Virus record (IMG/VR): IMGVR_UViG_3300032213_002070
Location: 81,344 to 145,343 of that record
Length of the DNA stretch: 64,000 nucleotides
Source: a virus
Strand: one strand, 5' to 3'
Shown piece after piece: positions 8,594 to 18,710 of this stretch. The position numbers and the translations under genes are program-made. Within the stretch, counting starts at the first letter, position 1, and each line of letters begins with the position of its first letter. A model generated the notes under the pieces. That model did no database searches. It saw only the letters and a list, made by a program, of their open reading frames with translations, and was not told where the DNA came from.

Positions 8594-9625
8594 TTACCAA
8601 GTTGTCAAAGCGGATCTCTTCCAAGTGTCAGTGGCTATGCATATGTATATGAAGGATTCATCCCAAGCCATATCTCCAATATTCCCAGGGCTAGAAGGTG
8701 TGGGTGGAACATCTACTGAAATATCATCAAATGATGGAATGTTTATTATCCCACCTAAACCAGCGTAAACTGTAATATATCTTGAATTATTTGCAGGAGC
8801 AGATGAATAATATAGTTTTACATTGTTTTCATCTATCAACTCATATCTTACTTTAGGAAAATCAAATAAGCCGCTAGTATCCCTCGAGATAATTCCTATA
8901 TCTAATGTATTCAATTTATGATTTATGGTAAAAGTTTTACTACTGTTATTACCAATCATTTCTCCATAAGAATAACCATTTAATGGCAAAAATACACAAG
9001 CTACTAAAGAATTTGTTTGAGGAGCTTTAGAGAAATCTAGAATTATCCTTTGAGTAGAGTAGGCTTGAATTGCTACTTCTACAACTTCATAAGGAGAGTT
9101 GGCATTATAAACAACTACAACGGCTTCTCTGGATCCTAAGTTATGGTTTAATTCTATAGAAGAACTAACACCATCACCAATTATTTCTGAATAATGAACT
9201 TCTGAACCAGAAGAAAAAATTAAAACTTTTCTAGAATTACTTATTGGTGCTTTTTCAAACTCTAAAGAAATAGAATTATCAGTAGTAGCTTCCCATCTAA
9301 CCTCTATATTGGAGGCCGGAATTAATTGAGGAGTTGCGCTATCATCGTATTCATTACCTGTAGATGAGACTAAAACAACAACATCTTTTGTGCCTAGATT
9401 GTGCGTTATGGTAAATGTACTATTAGATCCATTACCAATAATCTGTGAATAAGAAGATATATTTGATGGCAGTGCGTCTGCTATATTTGTAGCAGAAATT
9501 TTACTGCCATTATATGTTAATACTTGACCGGTAGTGATTCCAGCCAGATCTAGCTCAATACCGTTGATTGTTACGGTAGAGCCAACAATAAGACTATTTT
9601 TTACTACAAAATCTTTATTTGCCAC
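8594..9625 (-). CDS. Tail fibre / tip protein (343 residues)
   Basis: Starts with MANKDFVVKNSLIVG, a fibre N-terminus common in phages, then three repeats of an approximately 75-residue module built around IGNGSNSTFTITHNLG or IGDGVSSSIELNHNLG, each with R(E/D)VVVVV and S/NS-R segments. The C-terminal part has a short GNIGDMAWDESFIYICIATD carbohydrate-tip-like motif. It is probably a host-range fibre tip. The same FTITHNLGT module occurs once each in the 1165- and 1114-residue fibres. Confidence 0.75.
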   Translation of the reverse strand: MANKDFVVKNSLIVGSTVTINGIELDLAGITTGQVLTYNGSKISATNIADALPSNISSYSQIIGNGSNSTFTITHNLGTKDVVVLVSSTGNEYDDSATPQLIPASNIEVRWEATTDNSISLEFEKAPISNSRKVLIFSSGSEVHYSEIIGDGVSSSIELNHNLGSREAVVVVYNANSPYEVVEVAIQAYSTQRIILDFSKAPQTNSLVACVFLPLNGYSYGEMIGNNSSKTFTINHKLNTLDIGIISRDTSGLFDFPKVRYELIDENNVKLYYSSAPANNSRYITVYAGLGGIINIPSFDDISVDVPPTPSSPGNIGDMAWDESFIYICIATDTWKRSALTTW

Positions 9626-9677
9626 TAAAGTTCACTGTCCCTCTAGTTTTATGATTTAAAACTTAACTATTATTATA

Positions 9678-12600
9678 TCACACTGCTATAAGTGTTCTTG
9701 CTACCTTGACTGTTGCATTTGTTGTTGCGGCATCTGTAATGGTAACTCTTAATAATACGTTTCCTGAAGAAATTGAAGTTGAAACTGTTAAAGGAATAAC
9801 TGTTCCACCAAGTTCAATTACTGCATATTCTGACAAGTAAGATGTTGTTCCGTCATGGGCCAACAAAACTTCAGAAGTCGTATACTTTGAACCTTGGGTT
9901 ACTTGTACAAGATACTTAGCTGTTCTGTAAACTGTCTTGTCAAAGCTATCAACAGTTGTGACCGTGTTCACGGTAACTACTTGAGTTGAAGTGTTAAGTT
10001 CACCAGTTCCTGAATCTAATGTTATGGCACCTGTAGCTATGCTGCCAAAGGTAACTGCTGCGTTAGTTGCAACATCCTGGCCAATTGAAAGGCTAATTGT
10101 ATTAGCTGTATCATCATAGTTCTTAGTTACACCCGTACCTGCAGTTATCGCGCTTCCTAGAGCATCCTGAGCTGCCTCAGCAAAGTCTGAGACCTGGCTG
10201 GCAGTGATCGAGATAGACGAGTTACCAGCTGCCGTGAGGCGTCCCTGGGCATCTACAGTGAATGTTCCTACGGAAGACGAGCTACCATAGCTACCAGCTG
10301 AGACTGCAGTTGAGGCCAAGTTAAGGGTAACTGCACCCGAAGTGCCGCCACCTGTTAAACCAGTGCCAGCCGTTACTGACTCAATGTCACCTGCATCATT
10401 TGTGAAGCTGATCACACCAGTTGAACTATTGTAAGCTAGATCTCCTGCAACACTTATTTGGGCTCTTGTGTTGGCAGTGAAATCTGAAATCTTTGCTGCT
10501 GTCAAAGTAGTGAAAGTAAGATCTCCTGCACCATTGGTCATTAAGACCGCACCATTAGCTCCATCAGCACCAACTGCTGAGATAATCGAAGCTTCTGTTG
10601 TGCCGATGATTGTAGTGAAGTCTAATACTCCAGAACCATTAGTCGTAAGTGCTTGACCATTAGTCCCGTCACCACCAGCTGCTGCTATAAGAGCTGCTGC
10701 AGTTACGTCTCCAAGGTTGGCATAGTTAGTTCCATCATTTGTGAATGTCCACTTGTCTGTAGTTTCGTTCCAAAGAATAGATACATCTGTTGATGTTCCT
10801 CTGTTAACTTCTATACCGCTATTTAATGTTGGAGCACCTGTAACACCAGAGTTTAATGTAATAATATTATCTTCAACATCTAACTGTTCTGTGTTAACAG
10901 TTGTTACGTTACCACTAACTGTCAAATTACCAGTAACAACAAGGTTATTACTAATTGTTACGTTAGCTGGAAGACTAAGGGTTACTGCGCCAACACCAGA
11001 GTTGGAAACTGTAATTTCGCCAGCGGTTCCAGTTAATCCAGTAACAAGGTTTGTACCCTTGTCACTGATCTGTGATGCAGTGATTGAAATTGCAGTGTTA
11101 GTTGCGGCGGTTAAACGGCCCTGAGCATCAACTGTGTAGTTTGGAACTGTTGATGCATTACCGTATGATCCAGCTGTAACAGCTGTTGATGCTAGGTTAA
11201 GAGTGACTGAACCAGAAGATCCACCACCTGTTAAACCAGTTCCTGCTGTAACTGAAGAAATGTCGCCAACTTCAATTGGAGTATTAATCCAAGCTGTACC
11301 ATTCCACTTGAGGAAGTCTCCGTTTGTAGCAGTTGTAATTGTCACATCACCAATATCATCAAGGTTATTGATCGTTGGGATTGAAGCCCACTCAATACCA
11401 GCAGTTGCTGAAGAGTTAGCTTTTAAGAAGTAACCATTAGTTCCAACAGTAAGAATTGCTGGGGTGTTATCAGCAGTTGCTGTAACTAAATCACCCTTAG
11501 CGTTGACAAATGTTTTTAGAACTGCATTATTGCCGGAATCAGAAACTGCTTGTGATGCAGCTGATGTAACAAAAGCAGTCGTTGCAATTTGCGTTGTGTT
11601 AGTATTTGATGCTGCGGTTGGAGCTGTTGGTGTTCCAGTCAATGCTGGGCTAGCCAAAGGAGCCTTGGTGCCAACAAGTGTTGTTAGCGTAGCTACCGTT
11701 CCTTCATCTGCTACAAGTAAATCTTGTAGTTCTTTTAAGGTATCATAAGCTGGGCCTGCACCATTTAACAATTCACTAATTTCACCCTGTACGTATGCAG
11801 TTGTTGCAATTTGCGTTGTGTTAGTATTTGATGCTGCGGTTGGAGCTGTTGGTGTTCCAGTCAATGCTGGGCTAGCAAGATTAGCTTTAAGGTCAAGTGC
11901 AGTTTGTGTAGCTGTAGAAACTGGCTTATTTGCATCCGAAGTATTATCTACGTTTCCAAGACCAACACTTGATTTTGCTAGATCAGTAACTTGTGATGCA
12001 GTGATTGCAATAGCTGAGTTAGCAGCTGCGGTCAAACGACCTTGAGCATCAACTGTGAAAGTTCCAACTGAAGATGAGCTACCGTAATTACCAGCAGAAA
12101 CTGCTGTATTATCAAGGTTAAGTGTAACTGTGTCTGTGTTTGAAGTTACAGATGTTAAACCTGTTCCACCTAAAATACTAAGTGTATCTGAACCAGAAGT
12201 AATTGTCTTGCTTGTTCCTGAATCGCCAGCAACTTCAAATGAAGTGGCTACGTTTGCAACTAAGTTTGTAGCAAAAGTTTGTGCTGCGCTTTGAGCACTG
12301 GATGCTGCACCATAGGCATCATACGTGCCAGATGTAACTGCTATTGTTGGACTAGAACCTTCACCAGAATTATTAGAAAGAGTAATTCCTGTGCCAGCAA
12401 CTAAACTAGAAACATAATCTCCAATAGTATCTGTTGAAAGATTTACTGCGTCGTTAATCCAAACAGAACCATTGTAACGAAGGAAATCTCCATTAGTAGC
12501 TGAAGTTAAAGTAACATCACTCTGACCTGCTAGAGTTGTAGTAATTGTACTTCCTGCTACTGCTGCATAAACGCCAACTCTAACCGAGTTAGAAGAAGGA

Positions 12601-13176
12601 GCTGCTGAAAAATCTAAAGTAACTGTTCCAGTTGTTGTGGCTTCCCAACGGACATCAATAACTTCATATGGACTTGCTGCGTTGCGCGCAACAACGACAA
12701 CATCACGTGTTCCAAGGTTGTGAGTAATTGTAAAGCTAGTGGCAGTTCCGTCACCAATTGTCGAAACACTTACCGTTCCAGCTAAACCAGTGTCTGTGCC
12801 CGGAGCGAACTTAGTACCATCAAACTTTAAAACTTGATTAGTTGTAGCGCCAGAAGGATCAATCTGTATGCCACCAACTGATAGAGATGTTGCAATCTCA
12901 ACAGAGGAAGGAAGAGAAAGAGTATATACACCTGATGTGGCATTTGCCGATACAGCTATTTGACTTGTTGTGCCAACAACGTTAGATATTAAATTAACTC
13001 CGTATTATAGCATTGGCTGTTTTGTTTTTATAAAACAATTTACCATCAACAACGTTAATTGCCAATTCACCTTCGGACAATGAAGAAGGGGTATTCCCCG
13101 TTTCATCTGACCTCTTAATTAAAAGGGTATTGTTTGTTGCAAACTTAGATCCACTATATCCGCTTGGAGCCACCAC
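9678..13176 (-). CDS. Long tail fibre (1165 residues), +1 shift at CGGA
   Basis: In the standard reading the first 60 codons end at 12994. The following 970 bases are open in the +1 frame but contain no ATG, GTG or TTG, so they cannot be a separate gene. The two frames overlap for only three codons, ATA CGG AGT. Reading CGGA as one unit at residue 59 joins them into 1165 residues. The N-terminus (LLIKRSDETGNTPSSL) matches the head of other fibres here. The body has repeated AGTGLTGGG, YTVDAQGRLTAA and PLASPALTGTPTAPT modules and ends in a beta-sandwich-like domain. Confidence 0.8.
12999..13002 (-). other. Recoding site CGGA (ATA|CGGA|GTT)
   Basis: This is the most tightly bounded break. Stops in the +1 frame (13005-13007) and zero frame (12994-12996) leave only nine bases in which the frame change can occur, and the in-phase CGG is the middle codon. 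Confidence 0.75.
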
Positions 13177-13262
13177 AGAGCACCTCTTCCTATTCTAAAC
13201 TAGTTCTTTCAATATAGTAATCATATCAGAATTATTAAGTAGTCTAAAATGTAAAAAATTAT

Positions 13263-14246
13263 TTAATTAGAATGGATAGAATCATCATTAATGTAACTAA
13301 TTTGATTTTCTTCTATTAAATCAGTATACGCATAGCCCATAGCTTTAATGTAGGCATCGTACTGTTCTTTATCTTTAGCCGCAAAAGGACCAAACTCTTT
13401 CCCTAAAAGGATATTCTTATAACAAAATTGATAATAATAAGGTAACGAAGCATTATTTGTTTTTGAAGTATTATTGATCCAGTCATTTAAACCTAAATTA
13501 TCCCTATAACCACTTGCCTTGTTTAAGTGGAATAATATTGGTTCCTTAATACAATACATCCTATGACCATGAGTCCAAGCTCTAAGTGGAGTAGTATGCT
13601 CTTCTCCAAACATGAATATTCTTGGATCTGGTGTAACATTTTTAAAATAATCTATTGTAGAAAATTGAAACGCCCCACTTACAAAGTGTGTTTCTATATA
13701 TTCCTTATCTTCCCAAACATTCTCAGTGAATTCTTCTTCATATACTATTGAACTATTTTTTGAATGAATATTTGCTGTTAATTCTCTTTTTAAAGCAAAT
13801 GGATCATTATGTATCGAATCGTAATATGTTTCATTTCCATCTTTATCTTTTTCAAAATATAATGGTCTAGAGCTAATGATCACGCCATAGCAGATATCTT
13901 TTGATATTAAATTATGATAATATTTTAAAGTTTTATCCCAATTTTTTTTAAACCTCATATGTCCGTCTATTCTCATGACATAGTATTCTTCTTGCAAAAG
14001 CCAAGAAGACAAAAGGTAACCCATACCAAGGCCAAATGGAAATGGAGTAGTTAAATTAGCCGTTCGTACATTGGGGTATTCTGAAAAATCTTCAAAATTA
14101 TCGTCTAGTCTTTGATTGCATATTCCTATATAAACATTTTCTGGTACTTCAGCATTGTCGTATATGCTTTTAACAGTGTTTAAAAGATCTTCTTCTTGAA
14201 AAGCTGGAATAGCTATAAATATTTTTTCATTTACCACAATTACCAT
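13263..14246 (-). CDS. Glycosyltransferase, GlcNAc-transferase-like
   Basis: 327 residues. The N-terminal IFIAIPAFQEEDL strand, ICNQR, the RIDGHMRFKKNWD metal/sugar motif (about residue 115) and a later FMFGEEHTTPLRAWTHG segment fit the glycosyltransferase family that includes Skp1-type GlcNAc transferases (PF11397); this assignment is by motif recall. It overlaps the downstream zinc-protein gene start-to-stop by a few bases, so the two are co-translated. Likely substrate: virion or fibre protein, by context. Confidence 0.65.
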   Translation of the reverse strand: MVIVVNEKIFIAIPAFQEEDLLNTVKSIYDNAEVPENVYIGICNQRLDDNFEDFSEYPNVRTANLTTPFPFGLGMGYLLSSWLLQEEYYVMRIDGHMRFKKNWDKTLKYYHNLISKDICYGVIISSRPLYFEKDKDGNETYYDSIHNDPFALKRELTANIHSKNSSIVYEEEFTENVWEDKEYIETHFVSGAFQFSTIDYFKNVTPDPRIFMFGEEHTTPLRAWTHGHRMYCIKEPILFHLNKASGYRDNLGLNDWINNTSKTNNASLPYYYQFCYKNILLGKEFGPFAAKDKEQYDAYIKAMGYAYTDLIEENQISYINDDSIHSN

Positions 14247-14467
14247 TTACCTAATGGGCAAGTAGCTCTTTTAAGCTTTACCTTTAGCGACATGATGCAT
14301 CCGCATTCTTTACATTGTTTAGTAGCTGATATTAATCTATCGCAATCAAGACAAACATCATATCGAGATTTAGCTTCTTCTTCAAGAACTTTTTCCTCAT
14401 TTGGATTTAATAAATCCCAAGGTCGAGTTACTCCTAGTTTTTCTTTATATTCTTTCCAAGCGCTCAT
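14240..14467 (-). CDS. Small zinc-binding protein (DUF6171-like)
   Basis: 75 residues with two Cys pairs and a conserved tail: CLDCDRL, CKECGC, then LKRATCPLGKW. This arrangement matches small zinc proteins frequent next to phage glycosyltransferases and fibres (DUF6171-like, from memory). Four to five Cys suggest one zinc site. The start overlaps the end of the glycosyltransferase gene. Confidence 0.65.
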   Translation of the reverse strand: MSAWKEYKEKLGVTRPWDLLNPNEEKVLEEEAKSRYDVCLDCDRLISATKQCKECGCIMSLKVKLKRATCPLGKW

Positions 14468-14475
14468 AAAATCGT

Positions 14476-14703
14476 TTATGCCGTTGGTTGGATAAAATCT
14501 GTCCCATCATATACCCAACCAAGTGCAACTTCATTAACTTGCTCTTGAGTCATCTCTACAATCGTTGGATTAGATTTCATCCCAGCCATTACTGGGCCTC
14601 CGCTTCCTGCAATACCAACTTTGCCAGTATATTCTCCGTCAACAAGAACAGCAAAAAAAGTAAAATCATTATAGTCAGTAATCTCTGGTATCTCAATTGC
14701 CAT
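14476..14703 (-). CDS. Hypothetical 75-residue protein
   Basis: I chose the ATG at 14703, because the Shine-Dalgarno AAGGAG is 8 bases from it but only 2 from an ATG two codons upstream. The product (MAIEIPEITDYND...) has a short beta-rich domain and a GWVYDGTDF end resembling small fibre-assembly or tail accessory proteins. Function unknown. Confidence 0.6.
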   Translation of the reverse strand: MAIEIPEITDYNDFTFFAVLVDGEYTGKVGIAGSGGPVMAGMKSNPTIVEMTQEQVNEVALGWVYDGTDFIQPTA

Positions 14704-14751
14704 TAGCATTTCTCCTTTTTGAAAAATTTATATATTTTTATTGTACCACAT

Positions 14752-15341
14752 TTAACATGCAGCTCCGTACTGATACGATCCCCAATAGACAACTGCTGGA
14801 CAATTGCAACCAGTGCATGCTCCGCTACACCCAGTCCCAGAACTACCAGATCCACCGCAGCTGCCATCATAAGATGTTCCATATCTCCATCTCCAACCGC
14901 CTGGTAAACACATTTCTTCATATACGGAAACTCCAATACAGCATACGCATCCCGGGAGGGAAGGGAAAGAAGGTGGGAAATATGGTGGGAAATATGGGGG
15001 GAAATAAGGAGGAAAGTAAGGAGGAAAATATGGTGGAAAATATGGTGGGAAATAAGGTGGAAAATATGGTGGGAAGAACGGTGCGTTTCTTTCGTAGGAA
15101 ATAGTTTGGCCCAGTGGTGTAATAGCGGCATCTGTTAAAGCTGTTTTAACAGTATTAAGGGATGCAGGAGCTGCAGAACCACCACTAAGTCCTTCAGTTA
15201 TAGAAGTATCAGTTGGAGTACCAACAACAAAGCCGGCAGCAGTTATAGTTGCATTAGCTGTAGAATCTGCAGTTCCGTGCAGCTATAGTAGGTTTAGGAG
15301 CTTTTCTTGAACCGGCCTGAACTGCCTATTGGAACTGTCAT
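14752..15341 (-). CDS. FPP-repeat tail protein 2, Cys-rich tail, two recoding sites
   Basis: It starts 2 bases after the stop of the 1114-residue fibre gene, the same arrangement as its paralogue at 4960-5674. The standard frame stops after 15 codons. CGGT at residue 10 and CGGA at residue 22, each with a +1 shift, give a 195-residue product with the same KAPKPT head, ADS(T/A)ANATITAAGF linker and LTDAAITPLG block. Eight or nine YFPP tetrads follow. The C-terminus is not S74; it is a Gly/Ser/Cys-rich domain with about ten Cys (CVCC, CSGACTGCNC) that could form disulphides or bind metal. Confidence 0.7.
15274..15277 (-). other. Recoding site CGGA (GCA|CGGA|ACT)
   Basis: The same ten-base context as the site at 5611-5614 in the paralogous gene, in the same place in the protein, although surrounding codons differ. 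The enclosing CTGCA/TGCAG inverted repeat is kept. Confidence 0.7.
15311..15314 (-). other. Recoding site CGGT (GGC|CGGT|TCA)
   Basis: In-phase CGG at codon 10 followed by T. A shift here enters the frame of the RKAPKP head shared with the paralogue. The break window is bounded by a TAG in the +1 frame upstream and the zero-frame TAA six codons on. Confidence 0.55.
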
Positions 15342-15343
15342 GA

Positions 15344-18300
15344 TTAAGCCTTTAGATCACCCATTACCACCCAAGTATTGGCGGCTAACTTAACTAGTGT
15401 AGCACCTGACCATTGAGAACGCAACTTAAGACCAGGAGTACCGTATACCGTAACTCCAGATCCTGCAGTTATAGTTACTTCACCAGTAAGATGTTTTCTT
15501 AAGACATCTATTCTATCTCCATCGGATAAAATATTAGGTACGGTAACTACTGTATTAGAAGCGGAATCAATTGTTACCAATTTAGCTAAATCTGTAGCTT
15601 GTAAAGTATAGCTTGCAGTTTGTGCGTTTAGGGTAGAATTAAAGCCACCTCTAGCAGCACCGGATGCTAAGTCGGTTGTGGTAATACTATTAGATAAATT
15701 TAATTTAGAATAACTAATTGCGGCTGAAGAACTAATATCAATATCAGCAATTGTTCCATCCATAATCATTGAAGATGTGATTGTATTTGCAGGAAGGGTT
15801 ACTGTTCCCGTAAATGTTGGAGAAGCCAAAGTTGCAAAACCTGAAATAGATGCACCAGCTGGAATTGTTACAGTGCCTGTAAAAGTTGGTGATGCAAGAG
15901 GGGCCTTAAGGGCAATGCTGTTCGTAAGAGTTGTAGATAAAGATGCGTCATTTCCGAGTGCGGTGGCAATCTCACCAAGAGTATCTAAGGTTGCACTAGC
16001 AGTGCCAACAAGGTTTGCAACTTCTGCACGAACAAAAGCAGTAGTTGCAATTTGAGTTGTATTAGTTGCTGCTGCTGCAGTTGGGGCAGTAGGAGTTCCA
16101 GTCAAAGCCGGGCTTGCTAGATTTGCCTTAAGATCTAAAGCAGTTTGTTGAGCTGTAGAAACTGGCTTGGCAGTATCTGCTGTGTTATCTACATCTCCAA
16201 GACCAACCATTGTCTTGGTAATGCCAGAAACATTTCCGGTAAAGGTTGGGCTAGCAATAGGCGCGTAAGTAGTTGCGGCACTTGAAGAAGCAAGTTTGTC
16301 ATTAAGCTGTGTTTGAATAGCAGATGTAACACCATCTAAGTATGCAATTTCTGTGTCAGAAATACCAGAAACTCTTGCTTGAATAACAGTTGTATCAACA
16401 GTGACTGTTGGAGTTGCACCTTCGCCAGAATTATTTGCTAAGGTTATACCAGTACCAGCAACAAGAGATGTAACATATCCACCAACCGTATCTGTTCCAA
16501 GATTAATAGGATCATTTACCCAAGCGCTACCATTATATTTTAAGAAATCACCATCTGTACCGGAGGTAATAGTGACATCACCAACATCATCTAATGTATT
16601 TATTGTTGGTATGTTTGCGTTAACCCAATTGGAACCATTCCATTTTAGAAATTGACCAGTAGTTACAGTATTCAATTGTACATCGGATGCATCATCTAGT
16701 AATAATGTTTTATTGTACCACTTTGTACCATTCCAAGTAATATATTGTCCTGCGGTAATTCCGTTGCCGGCGACAACAAAGTCATCTAAGCTACTTAAAG
16801 CCGTAACATTTAATATAGCGCTAGAAACATTAGAAAATATTGTTACTGAAATTGATTCATTTGCTGGTACTGTAGAAAATGTAAATGTAGCATTATCAAG
16901 ATCGGTTGCTGCCCACCTTACTTCCACTACCTCATATGGTGAATCTGTCGTTCTACATGTAACGTAAATATCTCGTGTACCAAGTCCATGGGTTATTGTA
17001 AATGTATGGTTTGTACCATCTCCTAATGTACTCTTATAGGCTAATCCAACAGGCAGTGACCAATCAACTACACCATTAACCCACTGCGATGTATTTGCAT
17101 CGTATTTTAATATTTGTTGGGGTCCAACAGTGCTAGGGTTAATTGTAACATCTGACAATTTATCTAGGTTAAATGCTTGATTAATCCAGGCAGAACCATT
17201 GTACGCTAATAAGTTATTTGAAACTGGACTTGTAATCACTACTTCTGCAAAATCATTTAACGTTCTATTGTTAACATAAGATACAGCATTCGAATAAGCT
17301 GTATTACCCACGGTATCAGCATAAGCACTAACGCTTGATGCTGAGTTAGCTATATTGGAAACCATATTTGTAGTATAGGAATCTGCTACTTTAACAACTG
17401 GAGTCATTCCTTCACCAGTATTGTCGGTAATGGTTATTCCGGTTCCAGCAACTAAGTTGGCAACAAAATCACCAGTTGTATCAGTACCAAGTGTAACTGC
17501 ATTAGCAACTACAGTTGCAGTTAGAGTTACGTCAGCATCGCCTTTGATTAATACGTTTCCGCTTAAATCTCCGGCGAGTGTAATTCTTCTAGAAGTAACC
17601 CATGAGTTTGAATTACTTGCCGTTCCAATGACATCACCAGTTAAATTTCCAGTTACATTGCCAGTTACGTTTCCGGTTAGATTACCCGTGACATTTCCTG
17701 TGACATTACCAGTTAAATTTCCAGCTACGTTACCGGTGACAGCGCCTACTAAGGTGGCTGTTACTTGATTAAATGCAACATTAGCATTTGTTGCAACTGA
17801 TTGACCAATCGAAACAGTTGGAATTGAAGCTTCACCAGAGTTGTTGGTAATAGTTATACCAGTACCCGCACTAAGATGATCTACATAATCCCCAATTGTA
17901 TCTGTAGATAAATTGATAGCATCATTAATCCAAACAGATCCGTTATATCTAAAGAAATCACCATTAGCTGGAGTAGTTAAAGTAACATCTGTTAAATCAT
18001 CTATTGCCGCATTCAATGTTATTGTTGGAGTAGCAGTTTCTCCTGAATTATTAGATAAAGAAATTCCAGTTCCAGCAACAAGTGAGGAAACATAATTACC
18101 AGTTGTATCTGTCCCCAATGCTACTGAGTTAGCAGCTACAGTTGCCGTGAGTGTTACATTTGCAGAACCATCTATTGATACGTTACCAGTTAAATCTCCA
18201 GCTAGAGTAATCGTTCTAGCATTTGTCCATTTTGCTGCTGAACCAGAATATGCGTTTGCTGATAATACTTCTACACCATTGATTTTATAAACTTTTCCAG

Positions 18301-18688
18301 AAGCTAAATCAATATTTTCAGAAGATGTCCATGAAGATGTAGAATTTGACCAATTAAAAGTTTTATTAGTTGTTCCCTTAAGAGTGATTCCACCACCATC
18401 TGCCAACGTGTTTGTAGGTGATGTTACATTACCAAGTTCAATATTTTTATCTTCGACAGTAAGCACTTCGGTTTTAATGATGGTAGTATCACCATTAACT
18501 GTTAAATCTCCGCTGATAACAACATTGCCAGCAATCTGTATGCTATCTTCTGTTGTAACTAAAGTATTTGATGTTTGTAATAAATTCAATGAAGAGCTTA
18601 CTAATGCTCCACTACCGTTTCTAAAAAAGAATACTCCAGAGACAGGATCTATCGCTATTTGACCTGAAGTTATACTTGGTAAAGCCAT
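15344..18688 (-). CDS. Long tail fibre (1114 residues)
   Basis: Built from the same modules as its neighbours: ITLAGDLTGNVSIDG, AGTGI(T/S)L(S/T)NNSGE, LDDVGDVTIT, one HNLGTRDIYV module, and near the C-terminus the APLASPTFTGTVT blocks and LKLRSQWSGATLVKLAANTWVVMGD ending shared with the 676-residue fibre. A run of about eight GN(V/L)TGN units lies near residue 340. It is followed 2 bases later by FPP-repeat protein 2, so fibre plus FPP protein is a duplicated module. Confidence 0.8.
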   Translation of the reverse strand: MALPSITSGQIAIDPVSGVFFFRNGSGALVSSSLNLLQTSNTLVTTEDSIQIAGNVVISGDLTVNGDTTIIKTEVLTVEDKNIELGNVTSPTNTLADGGGITLKGTTNKTFNWSNSTSSWTSSENIDLASGKVYKINGVEVLSANAYSGSAAKWTNARTITLAGDLTGNVSIDGSANVTLTATVAANSVALGTDTTGNYVSSLVAGTGISLSNNSGETATPTITLNAAIDDLTDVTLTTPANGDFFRYNGSVWINDAINLSTDTIGDYVDHLSAGTGITITNNSGEASIPTVSIGQSVATNANVAFNQVTATLVGAVTGNVAGNLTGNVTGNVTGNLTGNVTGNVTGNLTGDVIGTASNSNSWVTSRRITLAGDLSGNVLIKGDADVTLTATVVANAVTLGTDTTGDFVANLVAGTGITITDNTGEGMTPVVKVADSYTTNMVSNIANSASSVSAYADTVGNTAYSNAVSYVNNRTLNDFAEVVITSPVSNNLLAYNGSAWINQAFNLDKLSDVTINPSTVGPQQILKYDANTSQWVNGVVDWSLPVGLAYKSTLGDGTNHTFTITHGLGTRDIYVTCRTTDSPYEVVEVRWAATDLDNATFTFSTVPANESISVTIFSNVSSAILNVTALSSLDDFVVAGNGITAGQYITWNGTKWYNKTLLLDDASDVQLNTVTTGQFLKWNGSNWVNANIPTINTLDDVGDVTITSGTDGDFLKYNGSAWVNDPINLGTDTVGGYVTSLVAGTGITLANNSGEGATPTVTVDTTVIQARVSGISDTEIAYLDGVTSAIQTQLNDKLASSSAATTYAPIASPTFTGNVSGITKTMVGLGDVDNTADTAKPVSTAQQTALDLKANLASPALTGTPTAPTAAAATNTTQIATTAFVRAEVANLVGTASATLDTLGEIATALGNDASLSTTLTNSIALKAPLASPTFTGTVTIPAGASISGFATLASPTFTGTVTLPANTITSSMIMDGTIADIDISSSAAISYSKLNLSNSITTTDLASGAARGGFNSTLNAQTASYTLQATDLAKLVTIDSASNTVVTVPNILSDGDRIDVLRKHLTGEVTITAGSGVTVYGTPGLKLRSQWSGATLVKLAANTWVVMGDLKA
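17629..17743. repeat. Tandem GN(V/L)TGN-coding repeat
   Basis: On the minus strand these bases encode about eight copies of a five- to six-residue Gly-Asn-Thr unit. The copies differ mostly at third positions, so the repeat is maintained at protein level. Likely a rigid beta-helical stretch of the fibre. Confidence 0.7.
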
Positions 18689-18710
18689 TGTAAAACCTTT
18701 CCTGTTTTAA

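Noticed and set aside
14697-15131. Frames on both strands over the second FPP repeat
   Set aside because: Again mirrors of the repeat; the recoded reading gives one protein with a proper start and homology to its paralogue.
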